Positions 10,261 through 19,448 of a DNA stretch of 62,154 nt are shown here, one piece after another. The notes under the pieces were generated by a model that ran no database searches, was not told the origin of the DNA, and worked only from the letters and a program-made list of their open reading frames with translations. The position numbers and the translations under genes are program-made. The stretch comes from Cytidiella melzeri (lineage: Eukaryota > Basidiomycota > Agaricomycetes > Polyporales > Irpicaceae), in assembly GCA_022592445.1 (NCBI GenBank), contig JABYQR010000277.1, positions 1-62,154 of the forward strand, given 5' to 3'. Within the stretch, counting starts at the first letter, position 1; the number at the start of each line of letters is the position of its first letter.

Positions 10261-10935
10261 CACTAGGGGCAAACGCCGATTTCACACGCCTTGAAATTTG
10301 CATGATTACCCATTTAAATGTTAACTATCAGCAGATAATCCATAGGCAATTTTGGGCTCGGAATTGTTTCTTAATGTTTGAGAATACAAAATAATGCTAT
10401 ACAAATTCTGTGGCTTTTCCGGCGCAGGAATTTCTGTTGTTTAAGTGGTAGTTAAATCAAAAAGAAAAATGAAAGGAAAGTTACCTTTCAAGGCTCAGAA
10501 AACCAAGTGGAAAAGATGCCTTCCACGGATTCGGCGGGGCGTGGGAAAAGGGCATGAAAAAATCAAGAAAAGGAAAGGGCGGGTAGAATTTCCGGCGGCC
10601 TACCTCGTTGCATGCACGTGCTACCGAAAAGTTCGTGAAAGTTGTTTGCCACGTTATGTTTGCCATCACCCGACACACGTGGGAAATCTAATTGTTTTTA
10701 CAATTTTAGGTCGGTCGGAAATCTGCCCGAAAAATCAATATTCACACAGATTTTCGGAGCGCGGAAAGGCTGCCAGTAGATAGGCTTGAAAATTTGTAGA
10801 AAAATCACAAAAATGTCTTTGATTGTATATTAATCTAACCCCCCAAACATAACTATATATTCACGGGATTTTTAACATATCAAATAACTCTCACAATCAT
10901 TTCACGTCATGTGAAATCGGCCTTTGCCCGCAGTG
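10261..10935. mobile_element. CACTA-type MITE, copy 2 (675 bp)
   Basis: It has the same ends as copy 1, flanked by TGG (10258-10260) and TGG (10936-10938). It is the same length as copy 1 and visibly over 90% identical, so the two look like recent relatives. It is inserted in the leader of Gypsy-A left, between ORF0 and the Cys-rich module. Confidence 0.93.
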
Positions 10936-10964
10936 TGGGCAAAAAAACTGTGGACTGTCTAGAT

Positions 10965-11680
10965 CTACTTGAAGTAGCTATTGTTATTAACTACGTTAAG
11001 TTGCAAAAGAAATTTGCTATAGTTCTTGTGAAGCTGTTTAAACGAAACCTTCCCAATTGCTTTGCAACCCCAGTCTAGGAGTTGCCACTTGCGGTCTGCT
11101 GTGATGGGTGCCCTTGTTGACGAGGTGGACCAGCGCGTGGCAGTGGTCAGGGTCTGTGCAGTTGAGAAGCTCTTGAAGCTCTGTGAGAGCTTGTGATTGG
11201 GTACAGACAGCGGTAAACTTTGGCCTGAAGATGCTGACAAGGTCAACCAGTGATAACTTCTTGAAGTCTATCAATACCAGTTTGGGTGCAGCGGAAGCAG
11301 GAGTGGGTGGAGGAAGCTTGGCAAGCCACTCAGCGAGAGTCGACTTGTGGGTCTGTTGCTCAGCTAGAGTGCGAGCACGTTCCTCAGCAGCGCGTTCTCT
11401 GTAGGCTCGGGTAGAAGTGTGAACTTGTTAATTCTCCTTGTACGAGGGGACAGTGATGGTGATGCCTTTGACGGGCAGTTTCTTGGACACATATTTAGCA
11501 ACCATGACCAGGTCTTTGTCAGACCAACAATGCGGTTGACCACTCCTATGCTTGGCAGCGAGGGCGTCAAGGAAAGATGATGGAAGGCTCCTCTTGAGCT
11601 GAGGCTCTGTGGTAGGGAGGTCCTTGGTGAAACGGGGGTGCGTGTCTTTAGGCACTAGACAATGCGCAGGGGGTGAAAAC
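10965..11680 (-). pseudogene. ORF0 of Gypsy-A left (extra pre-gag ORF)
   Basis: An additional reading frame lies between the 5' LTR and gag. In order it has a basic N-terminus (VPKDTHPRFTKD), LVMVAKYVSKKLPVKGITI, a charged helical segment rich in Glu, Arg and Ala (EERARTLAEQQTHKSTLAE), a PPPTPASAAP linker, FRPKFTAVCTQSQALTELQE, and a C-terminus with RKWQLLDWGCKAIGKVSF. It ends at 10965 (NNNSYFK, stop). One stop after KEN and one frame change break it. A copy in the right-hand element and a diverged homologue in Gypsy-B suggest a conserved function, unknown to me; Gag-like self-assembly or a chaperone role are possibilities only. Confidence 0.6.
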
Positions 11681-11789
11681 AGACGACGTAAGCGTAGCTC
11701 AACGGTATGAGAAGATCGGAGATGTACTTGTCAAACAGGAATAAACTTTCTAAAATGGTGGGAATGGGGGACCCAGGGTTTTCACAACA

Positions 11790-11801
11790 ATCTTGACCTA
11801 A
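11790..11801 (-). promoter_or_regulatory. Primer site of Gypsy-A left, self-priming type
   Basis: Two bases after the LTR end, the minus strand reads AGGTCAAGAT. The predicted transcript start in its own LTR (11939-11948, minus strand) reads ATCTCGACCT, complementary at 9 of 10 positions. The one mismatch looks like a CpG transition. No tRNA 3' end is obvious here. Confidence 0.65.
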
Positions 11802-12258
11802 TGACACAGAGACGGGGCTCGACATGACAAACAGGGACACAAAGTGGATATCGACAAGAAGGTGGTTGCAGGCATGAAGCACAATGCTCTCACCAGCTAT
11901 CAGACTTTATGCAAGTATCTAGCCCAGTAAAGACCAAGAGGTCGAGATGGGGGGCTAGGAGCATACATGCAGCAGTATATATAGACTTCAGGGACCTGTG
12001 CACAGACCATGTTAAGGGCAGGCTTTGCAAGAAGCCATGTGAACAAAGAACAATAGAACTACCTAAAAGAGAACAATAGCTATTGTCTGGACTCTGCCAA
12101 GACTTCTACCTGTTAGAGAATCTATCTAAAAGGAGACCAGTTATTGTATTCCGTTCCCACACCTGTGAGAACACTCTTCCATAAAGAGAACAATAGTAAA
12201 AGAACAATAGGAGTCCATGTGGATGGCATCTATGATATCAAACCCTAATTATGGGCTG
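11802..12258 (-). repeat. 5' LTR of Gypsy-A left (truncated)
   Basis: It is LTR-A in minus orientation, ending CTGTGTCA at 11802, with a TATATATA near 11975. The U3 start is missing: similarity stops at CTATGGGCTG where the plus-oriented LTR of Gypsy-A right begins at 12259. It still preserves the empty site of MITE copy 1 (near 12131). Confidence 0.85.
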
Positions 12259-12756
12259 TGTTGTGGATGGCCTGACTAGCCCTTATTTTTCGCATTTTTA
12301 CCTCTAGTTCTTACCTTCGAAACCAGGTTGAAACCAGGTTGCAACCCAGTTGCAACCCTCTCTGCACAAACCCCTTGCACGTCTATTAAGTGCCCGTATC
12401 ACGTAGGTTAGACGCTCTACATTGTCACGTTACTTGCTGCTACGTTACACTGGCATGTGACTCAGCTTATGTCAGACAACATGGTCTGTGCGCAGGTCCC
12501 TGAAGTCTATATAAGCAGCTGCATGTACACTCCTAGCCCCCCATCTCAACCTCTTGGTCTTTACTGGGCTAGGTAAGCAACTCCCTCTTGTACTACATAG
12601 CTGGTAGTAACAATACTAACTTGGTCTTTACTGAGCTAGCAACTTGCATAAAGTCTGATAGCTGGTGAGAGCATTGTGCTTCAAGCCTGCCACTACCTCT
12701 TCGTAGTCATTCACATTGTGTCCCTCTTAGTTGCATCAAGCTTTGTCTCCATGACA
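12259..12756 (+). repeat. 5' LTR of Gypsy-A right (internally deleted)
   Basis: It starts TGTTGTGGATGG and ends CTCCATGACA. About 270 bp present in full LTR-A copies is missing after CAGCTTATGT near 12475. A TATATAAG box lies near 12510, with ATCTCAACCT at 12543-12552, where other copies have ATCTCGACCT. Confidence 0.85.
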
Positions 12757-12758
12757 TT

Positions 12759-12767
12759 AGGTCGAGA
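12759..12767 (+). promoter_or_regulatory. Primer site of Gypsy-A right, self-priming type
   Basis: TT then AGGTCGAGA follow the LTR end. This is the exact complement of TCTCGACCT, the predicted transcript start in the solo LTR-A at 33392-33400. The copy's own LTR has TCTCAACCT at that place, one transition away. Confidence 0.7.
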
Positions 12768-12928
12768 ACGTTGTGAAAACCCTGAGTCCCCTATTCCCAC
12801 TGTTTTTAAAATTTATTCCTGTTTGACGTTCCTGTTTGACGAGTACGTCTCCAATCTCTCCATACCATTGAGCTACGCTTACGTCCTCTGTTTTCACCCC
12901 CTATGCATTGCTTAGTGTCTAAAGACAT

Positions 12929-13602
12929 GTGCCCCATTGTACCAAGAACTTCCCTACAACTGAGCTCAAGAGGTGTCTTCCCCTGTCCTTTCTCAATGCT
13001 TTTGCTGACAAGCAAAAGAGCAGTCAACTCATTGTTGGTCTGACAAAGATCTGGTCACCATTGCTAAGTATGTGTCCAAGAAGCTGCCTGTCAAAGGCAT
13101 CACCCTTACTGTCCCCTCTCACAAGGAAGATTGCCAATTCCGCACCTCCGCTCAAGAATATGGAGAACGAGCTGCTGAAGAGCATGACCACACTTTAGTG
13201 GAGCAATACACTCACAAGCTCACACTTGCAGAGCAACTAGCAAAGCTTCCTGCACCAACTCCCACCTCCGCTGCACCCAAGCCAGTACTCATTGACTTTA
13301 AAAAGTTGTTGCCAGGAGATCTTGTTGATATATTCAGGCCAAAACTCACTGCCATCTGCACTCACCTACAAGCTCTCACTGAGCTTGAAGAACTCCTTAA
13401 CCGCACCAACCCCGACCACCGTTGCACACTGCTTCACCTTGTCACCAAGGTTCATTGTTTCCTTAACCGAGTTGACAATCTCGCACCCGTCACAGCAGAC
13501 CGCAAGTGACAGCTCCTAGACTGGGGTTGCAAAGCAATCAGCAAAGTTTCTTTCAAGCAGCTTTGCAAAAACTACAACAAGACCCTTGCACAACTTACAT
13601 AG
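12929..13602 (+). pseudogene. ORF0 of Gypsy-A right
   Basis: This is the better preserved copy of the pre-gag ORF: MSKKLPVKGITLTVPSHKED (from 13072), a charged helix (YGERAAEEHDHTLVEQ), a PAPTPTSAAP linker, LLPGDLVDIFRPKLTAICTH, then a TGA at 13507 followed in frame by QLLDWGCKAISKVSF, ending with TAG at 13600-13602. The region upstream (12929-13071) is frameshifted. It is about 87% similar by eye to the left copy. Confidence 0.6.
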
Positions 13603-13649
13603 TTAATAGTGATAGCTACTTTGAGTGGATCTAGACAGTCCACAGTTTT

Positions 13650-14196
13650 GCCAACCACGTTGTCAGAAAGTTTGCCTTGTGATAATTGTATCCATTTCTT
13701 TGATCCTATCTCAGTCATAGACAACCATTTTTGAAACGACAAAAGATTGTTCTAAAAGTGTGAAAAGCAACCATGCCCACATTGGTTCAATCAGTTAGAC
13801 CCAACTGAAGCTGTACATGTACAAGTTAAAGGTCTGAATAGAAGCATTTGCATTCCTGCCATGATCAATTCAGGAGTCACAGCTTTAATTGTCAGTCACC
13901 AGTTCATCAAAAAGCATCAGATTATCCAGCACCCACTTGAAAGGGTCATCTATTGCATAACATTGATGGAACTAAGAATAAAGCTGGTGGATTAACACCC
14001 TTCGTTTGCCTTATACTTACAGTTGGGGACCACACAGAGAAAGCAAGGTTTCTTGTCACGGACTTAGGTCCAGAAGACATCATCCTTGGGCTACCATGGC
14101 TCAAGCACACAAATTTACGGGAAAAAGAAGAAATGACGAGCGGCTTGGAAGAATCTCCTGACAAACCTTTCCAAAATGTTGACCGTTATTGCAAAT
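13650..14196 (+). pseudogene. Cys-rich module joined to protease (gag deleted)
   Basis: CDNCIHFFD and QPCPHWFNQ match the leader module of the left copy. Instead of gag they are followed within a few codons by VQVKGLNRSICIPAMINSG, a protease active site with Asp changed to Asn, then DLGPEDIILGLPWLKH. Gag and nucleocapsid (about 1.2 kb in the left copy) are missing. Stops at TGA and TAA near 13732 and 13751. Confidence 0.7.
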
Positions 14197-14783
14197 TGTC
14201 ACGGAGCGACTGCTGCTATGCTGATCAACCCTAAACAATGGTGAAGAGGAGGGGAAGTGGAAGTGACAGTAGATCTCCAACAACAACAACGAGGTCAAAG
14301 TCAATGATAATCAGGCAAGCAGGCACAGAGGCTGGATACTAGCAGTGCAAATGACAGAGAGGTCAAGATGCAGAGCTAGGGAGGGTAAGGTCTACTATAT
14401 ATACTGTGGATGGGTGGTCTGTGCCCAAGTTCCCACACTAGGGACTGGAGTAACTGTGGGGCTGGAGTAACAATAGAACAACAAGGGACCAGGGTAACTG
14501 TCAAGGACCAGGGTACGTAGAACAATAGAACAAATAGAATAGAAACAATAGAACAATAGAAACTGGGGGAATCCCTGGGGAACCCCCAACAATGGAAGGG
14601 GAACAATAGAACAACAGCCTAGGTTGATCTGGAACCGCTCCAGATTGAGTCTAGGGTTTGGGTCTGGACTATTGATAAATAAGGCAGGATGTCACGTGAC
14701 CCAGGTTAGGGTTAGGTCCGGTAACACTCCTAGCAGGAAAATAAACGCTCTAGATAGGCGCCTAGTGCTGTAAACTGGTGACA
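14197..14783 (-). mobile_element. LTR-E, probable solo LTR
   Basis: A 587-bp block with ends TGTCACGGAGCG and AACTGGTGACA interrupts the region between protease and RT of Gypsy-A right. In minus orientation a TATATATAG box lies near 14396. The inverted TGTCA/TGACA ends fit an LTR. The flanks (CAAAT and ATGTT) do not match, so the target duplication is lost or a boundary is misplaced. GCACTAGGCGCC near its minus-strand start resembles a sequence at 49080-49095. Confidence 0.55.
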
Positions 14784-15337
14784 ATGTTGGAAAAATCTGG
14801 TCTCCGTTGGACTATCCATGTCACAAAGAATGTAGGCAGTGGGTCAAAGCCGGAATTATCCAAGACACCACTGACAAAGTTTGGTGTATGGCTGGCTTCA
14901 CCTACGCTACCAAACTCACTGCCAAAGCAAACAAAGCTAAAGCCCAGCGCTCCTTCAAAGACATTGTTCCATCAGAGTATCATAGACACACTAAAGTCTT
15001 CTCCGAGGAAGAGTCTAATTGGCTACCCCAGCATCAGCCCTGAAACTACTTGATTGATCTCAAACCAGACACTCCTGAGACCATCAAATCAAAAGTTTAT
15101 CCTATGCCCCTGAACAAGCAAGCCAAGGTGACATCACACCTTCTAAGTCTCTGATGGCTTCTCCAGTTTTCTTCATCAAAAAGAAGGACAACAAACTCTG
15201 GCTTATTCAGAACTATTGCAAACTCAACACATCACTGTAAAGAATTGTTACCCACTACTGCTTTCCACCAACATCATTAACAAGGTCAAGGGTGCCAAAA
15301 TCTTCACCAAGTTCAATGTTTGTTGAGAATATCACAA
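14784..15337 (+). pseudogene. Gypsy-A right RT fragment
   Basis: It matches the left copy's RT N-terminal part: KECRQWVKAGIIQDTTDKVW, EYHRHTKVFSEEESNWLPQH, then broken frames through NSLMASPVFFIK-like and NIINKVKGAKIFTKF. It ends inside the palm at the Asn-Val position where LTR-D starts. Stops occur near 15044 and 15325. Confidence 0.75.
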
Positions 15338-15832
15338 TGTCACAAACATGTGCACTTTTCCCTTGGTTTTCCTTTTTATTTTCTTTAGCTTATCTTATCA
15401 ATGGCATATGGCTCCTGCATGTGATCAAGTACATGTGACAGACTGGTCACATGATCATAGAAGGTGCTGGAACATTGTGGAACATTGTAGAACATTGCAC
15501 CATAGCACACCATACATTCCCACAGCAGTGTTAGGAGTACAGATCTGGTACCAAGGGTCCTTGTCTGAGATGTATATAAACCCATCCTGTAGCTCCCTAA
15601 AGACCTCAGATTCTACCTCCTGGTCTTTAGGTGACGTCCACCTTGTACCAGGTCCATCGTTGCACTAATATAATCCTGGTCTTTAGCTCATTGTTAGCTG
15701 CTCCCTCATCGTCGTTTCTCCTTCATCATCATCATCTTCCCTGTCATCATTGTTTGCGCGAGTTTGCTTGTTGTTCCTCCACCCCCGTCGTCACTTCCTC
15801 ACTCTTCATAGAGCTTGGTTGTGTTCCTGACA
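15338..15832 (+). repeat. 5' LTR of Gypsy-D
   Basis: It runs 495 bp from TGTCACAAACATG to GTTCCTGACA. The TATA box TGTATATAAA lies at 15571-15580 and AGATTCTACCT at 15608-15618. Three GGAACATTG-like units stand in tandem near 15470-15500. It is followed by a primer site and a leader ORF, so this is a 5' LTR, not a solo LTR. Confidence 0.8.
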
Positions 15833-15834
15833 TT

Positions 15835-15845
15835 AGGTAGAATCT
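15835..15845 (+). promoter_or_regulatory. Primer site of Gypsy-D, self-priming type
   Basis: AGGTAGAATCT begins two bases after the LTR and is the exact reverse complement of AGATTCTACCT at 15608-15618, 35 bp after the TATA box. In fission yeast Tf1 the first 11 bases of the transcript pair with the primer site in just this way. Confidence 0.8.
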
Positions 15846-15861
15846 TCGTACACTCGCCTGG

Positions 15862-16044
15862 ATGTTGCGCAACTGCACATCTCCCTTTTCCCCAAAAAAT
15901 TTGAAAAGTTTAGTCCCCCCGGTTTACCAGTACGTTGTATTGGCCCAGACCTTTGATCCTACTTCTTACCTCATGGTGTTAGTGCCTAAAGACATACACA
16001 TCCGTTGTAACATACCCGAGTCCCTCTTTGAAGAAGTGGTATAG
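15862..16044 (+). pseudogene. Gypsy-D leader ORF fragment
   Basis: A 60-codon ORF starts 17 bp after the primer site. Its end, VLVPKDIHIRCN, resembles the start of ORF0 in Gypsy-A (VPKDTHPRFTKD). It stops after SLFEEVV and the element ends soon after, so only the first part of the leader is present. Confidence 0.45.
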
Positions 16045-16049
16045 GTATT

Positions 16050-16540
16050 GAGGCAACCAGGAGCTAAAGAAGGGTAAGCAACAGCAGCAGCAGCAGCAGA
16101 CTTAGCACTGGCAATTGGCTTCTTGCCTTGAGCAAGAGCACTGGCAACAGTTTTACGAGTGATGTCCTTCTTCTGCATGGCAGCCTGGACTTCTCACGTC
16201 AAGGCAGAGGACAGGTCAACGTGATATGGCCGTGCTGGCTGCAGTTGAAGCAGTTCTTCTGATCAGAACCAGCAGGCTTATCCTTTGAGTAAGGTGCCGT
16301 GGTGGTGCAAGCAATAGTCATTGGTTTTGCTGAGCGCTCAACTGCGGCCTTGCCCTTGGCATGCAAAGCCAAAGAAGTTACAATTCCTGAAGAATGAAGA
16401 AGAATTGTTCCAGTGTGCTCCAGCACATTGATGTCTCTTCAGATGTGACCTTTTTGTACCCCAAAGTGTGGGAATTTGATGGGGGAATACAGACAGTAAC
16501 GGTCTCAATATCAAAACACTGAATACAGTTGATGGCATCA
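16050..16540 (-). pseudogene. Retroelement nucleocapsid fragment
   Basis: On the minus strand a CCHC zinc knuckle CFNCSQHGHITLTCP lies near 16204-16250, preceded by a Lys- and Ala-rich segment. Another part shares about 110 bp with 24080-24200 in the opposite orientation (PIKFPHFG in translation). Several frames are involved, and the parent element is not identifiable. Confidence 0.55.
16082..16099. repeat. (CAG)6 microsatellite
   Basis: Six CAG units, read as poly-Ala or poly-Leu codons on the minus strand within the nucleocapsid fragment. Confidence 0.9.
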
Positions 16541-17076
16541 CACTGACTTTGTTATGAGCCCTTTATAACTTTAAATCAGATCATTTTTGCAATCAAAATG
16601 CACTTTTTAATACTTACAGAATGCATATGGGTACAGAGTTGTACAAATTATACATCGTTGGATAGCCCTATCTTTTGGCAACATCCTGGTACAAACATGC
16701 TGTCAATTGAAGTGGAGCTGAGCAAGTTAAGGCCAGTCTACTGAAAAAGTCACTCAGACTCAAGTTCAAAGTCCACTCTTACTGGCACATGATGTAAGAT
16801 TATGGTCAGGCACCTTGCCTTGGTGCGTACTGTGGCCTGCTGCACATTGATCTGCTGGTTGCTTTGCCTCCAATCATAGAGTATCTGGCGCATTGGTTTT
16901 TTGCTCTTGCGTTTGGACTTAGGACAAAGAAGAAAAGGTTTAGATCTAAGGTGTATTTGGGTATATACACAGCGTTGCATGTACTTTGTTCCATAGAATA
17001 TGACCCCCCAGAGTTACCACTTCACTTTGCACTCACATTGAGGAAGTCTCCTTGCATTCCTTAGGTGTAGCATCTC
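16541..17076. other. Unassigned stretch
   Basis: AT-rich sequence with only short shadow ORFs in all frames. I see no terminal repeats, target duplications or protein motifs. Confidence 0.4.
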
Positions 17077-17652
17077 TTGCGTTGCTTCACTGCGCTCTCA
17101 ACTGTGTTTATGTCCACTGCATCTTCTATTCAAAACCCAACTTGTACTGGTTGCTTCTGTCCTATGGTTCCCCACCTTCCTGACAGTCGTTACCCTTACC
17201 GCCTGCAACACAATATACTCTGCCGCTGTCCCATTTCCTCTGCGCCTATGCCTGTTCCAGAGCCACCAGTAGAACTTACTGTCCCCTCCAAGAGGACTTC
17301 CACTAATTCGCCCTTGCCAGCATCATCTGTTGCCTCCGTAGCAGAATTGCTCAACAATTGCTCTTACTGCAACACTCAGAGCAATACCCAATCCACTTGT
17401 GTTCCAGTCCCTTTATTTTTCTTGACTGTGATTGCCCACCCACTTGCACTGCACCCTGACTGTTGGCTTTCACCCAACTTTGTAGGGAATAATCATGCAT
17501 GCAAAATCATTCAGTTCAATCTGACTAGCTTCTCCAACGTGATTATTGGCGACGTGTTTGGTTGCAACATGCACCACCACTCTGGTGGAGTTGTCCTCAC
17601 TACCGTGCCTGTGACCAGTCAATTGAGTCAAACTGACTTTGCACTGGCTTAG
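17077..17652 (+). CDS. Unrecognised 191-codon ORF
   Basis: An uninterrupted ORF with several Cys pairs (CTGCFCP, CSYCNTQ), a Pro- and Ser-rich middle (PVPEPPVELTVPSKRTS) and a hydrophobic segment around VPLFFLTVIAHPLAL. No family is recognised and no intron is needed. It lies in element debris next to low-complexity DNA, so it may be a chance ORF or a retroelement leader piece. Confidence 0.3.
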   Translation: MRCFTALSTVFMSTASSIQNPTCTGCFCPMVPHLPDSRYPYRLQHNILCRCPISSAPMPVPEPPVELTVPSKRTSTNSPLPASSVASVAELLNNCSYCNTQSNTQSTCVPVPLFFLTVIAHPLALHPDCWLSPNFVGNNHACKIIQFNLTSFSNVIIGDVFGCNMHHHSGGVVLTTVPVTSQLSQTDFALA

Positions 17653-18110
17653 GCGTTCATCGCGTTTTGTGTTTGATTACTAGTACTTCTTTGTGATTTA
17701 GTTGCTTTCACTGCATTTCTCTCTCTTCCTCACTGCATGATTTTACTGTGTTACTGTGTCTGCGTTTCATTTTCACTTCATTGAGCTTAATGTGTTTCAC
17801 TTTCACTGCAACCGTGTTTTACAGCAAACCCTTTCATCTCCTTTAGCAACCACATCTTGGGTTAGTAACCTGTACTGTGTGCACCCGTGTTTGCATCACA
17901 CATGTCTTCTGTTGCAGCCTTTTTGTCATTCATGTGTTCACTTTGTGGTTGCGCTTAACAACCTTCATTTTTGCCGTGTTTTCTCTTTCGCTTGCAATAT
18001 GCGCAGCGCTTTTCCCTCCTAGCTCAGCCATTACAGAAATCTTTACCTTAAAAACCTTGTTGCCCTTGGTAGCACAGGCTAATTAGGACTCTTAAACCAC
18101 CTCACACACC
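17653..18110. other. Pyrimidine-rich low-complexity stretch
   Basis: CT-rich on the plus strand with scattered CACTGCRTTT and TTTCACTG words. The reading frames are compositional. I see no gene. Confidence 0.5.
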
Positions 18111-18670
18111 TTATACACTTTCACGCTTCCACACCCTTACACTTCTATTGCCACTTTGTGGTTGGGTTGTGTTGGCTTTAGAATTGTCACTTGTTTCGGT
18201 GTGAGTCAGTGTTCCAACGCTGAGACAAATGTTTCTCATGTCACCTCCTGCACCTCTCTTTCTTGTCCATGGGGTAGTCATCTCTGTCATCATTCCCTCT
18301 GTGAGGAAAACAATGATGGTTGTCACTGCAAAGAGTATCAAAAGGGGTACAGCAGCAATGAGCCAGGGGTGCAGAGACATGACAAGTACCAGAGATTGTT
18401 TCACAGTCCTCAAAGCACAACAAGCAATGATTGTGTCAGAAAGACCAGTAGGCTGCTTGACGGTGTAAGGGATGGCAGCAGAGGATGCTTCAGTGGTAAG
18501 AGAGTTAGTCTTTGTAATGGTACTAGTGGGAGCCATCAAGGGAGGAGGTGAAGTAGGAGGAGGAGTGGGAGTCAAGATGGGGGTTCTCCTGCAAGTAGTA
18601 GTGTTTTGACAAGGTTGAGACAGAGTGCCTCTGTAGAAGGTGGTTTGGTAATGTTCACACGTAGACCAAC
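18111..18670 (-). CDS. ORF with Cys module, Pro/Thr-rich linker and membrane segment
   Basis: On the minus strand a frame open from about 18670 encodes CEHYQTTFYRGTLSQPCQN, which resembles the leader module of Gypsy-A (NHYYRG, QPCPN). It continues in frame through a Pro/Thr-rich segment (TPTPPPTSPPP) and a strongly hydrophobic stretch of about 24 residues (WLIAAVPLLILFAVTTIIVF), ending at 18111. The hydrophobic stretch could be a membrane anchor. No gag or pol follows. The plus strand also has a Cys-rich ORF over the same bases, which I treat as a shadow. Confidence 0.4.
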
Positions 18671-19448
18671 AAATTCAAGCTTGATCAGGGAGATCGATCG
18701 TATCAAGACATTGCAGTTTCATGAGAGAATGTGCGCAGTAGCACCAAAACGCAAAGCCAGAACCCACTGTCACACTTTGTGAACAGATCACTAGCTGAGA
18801 TGTGTTGAAGAACTTGTGTTCAGACAAAACCTGTCCATGCTTCACATGCACAAATACAAGGTAGACATTGGCATAGTCAACATCTCAACAGCTCCATACA
18901 AATTGCCAACCTTGCATTGCCACAGCATTAAAATCTGACTTAGAGCCCAGAATCTCACCATTGGTGATCAATCTTCACTCTGGTTTGAACAGAACAAAAC
19001 CAGACAATGACTGCAGCCAGACACCTATGACAAAGACAACGATGAAGATGACAACAAGTAGATGAGAGCTGAAGCGCAGGACAAAGTCAGAACTCAATGC
19101 CCTCTTCCACCTTCCCGCCTGACAGATGACCTGGTACGCTTTGTACCCCTTGGATCTTCCGGCATGGCTGCAAGCAATGTCCCACCACCAATGTCTGTGT
19201 ATATTGACGGTGTGAGGCCAGTTTTCTTTGCCTTGCCTTTCACCTGGCTTTGGGCTGCTTCAGAGGAGGATCTTTGGCGCCCTCGTCCTTGGAGGACCGT
19301 GTCAGCGAGGAGTTAAACCATGTTGAAGTACCAGGTTCCTGCAGCTGAGGACTGGTGAAATGACCACGCTTCTCCCCAGGCCGTGTTGGAGAAGCTGTCA
19401 CTGTTTACTGGTCAGCATGCATCTTCCCATAGATCTGTGGCAATGTGC
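18671..19448. other. Unassigned stretch downstream of the helicase pseudogene
   Basis: It may hold the decayed C-terminal tail of the minus-strand helicase: a Lys-rich reading (VKGKAKKTGLTP) occurs near 19220-19260 on the minus strand. Otherwise nothing is supported. Confidence 0.35.

Larger units (their letters stand above)
1467..12258 (-). mobile_element. Gypsy-A left: degenerate chromodomain Ty3/Gypsy element
   Basis: On the minus strand the order is LTR (11802-12258), primer site, ORF0, Cys-rich module, gag with zinc knuckles, protease, RT, RNase H, integrase, chromodomain, polypurine tract (2818-2830), LTR (1467-2817). This is the order of a Ty3/Gypsy chromovirus. Later insertions are MITE copies at 1779-2453 and 10261-10935 and LTR-B copies at 2902-4353 and 6993-7694. 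Both LTRs are truncated at their outer ends, so no target duplication for the whole element can be read. Many stops and frameshifts make it non-coding today. Confidence 0.88.
12259..15337 (+). mobile_element. Gypsy-A right: deleted copy, head to head with Gypsy-A left
   Basis: On the plus strand the order is LTR, primer site, ORF0, Cys-rich module joined directly to protease, LTR-E insertion and RT N-terminal part, then cut by LTR-D at 15338. Gag, RNase H, integrase and the 3' LTR are absent. It may have inserted into the U3 of Gypsy-A left, but the far side of such an insertion is not seen, so the order of events is open. Confidence 0.82.

Noticed and set aside
10445..10783. ORF of 112 codons inside MITE copy 2 (and 1987-2301 in copy 1)
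   Set aside because: The two copies are nearly identical in DNA, and the diverged copies 3 and 4 break the frame with deletions. It has no domain and is explained by MITE sequence.
14197..14783. Treating LTR-E as a proven solo LTR with a target duplication
   Set aside because: The flanks CAAAT and ATGTT do not match, so it is kept only as a probable LTR.
18156..18551. Cys-rich plus-strand ORF that resembles a secreted protein
   Set aside because: It lies opposite the minus-strand QPC-module ORF, has no signal peptide, and its Cys spacing fits no known family.
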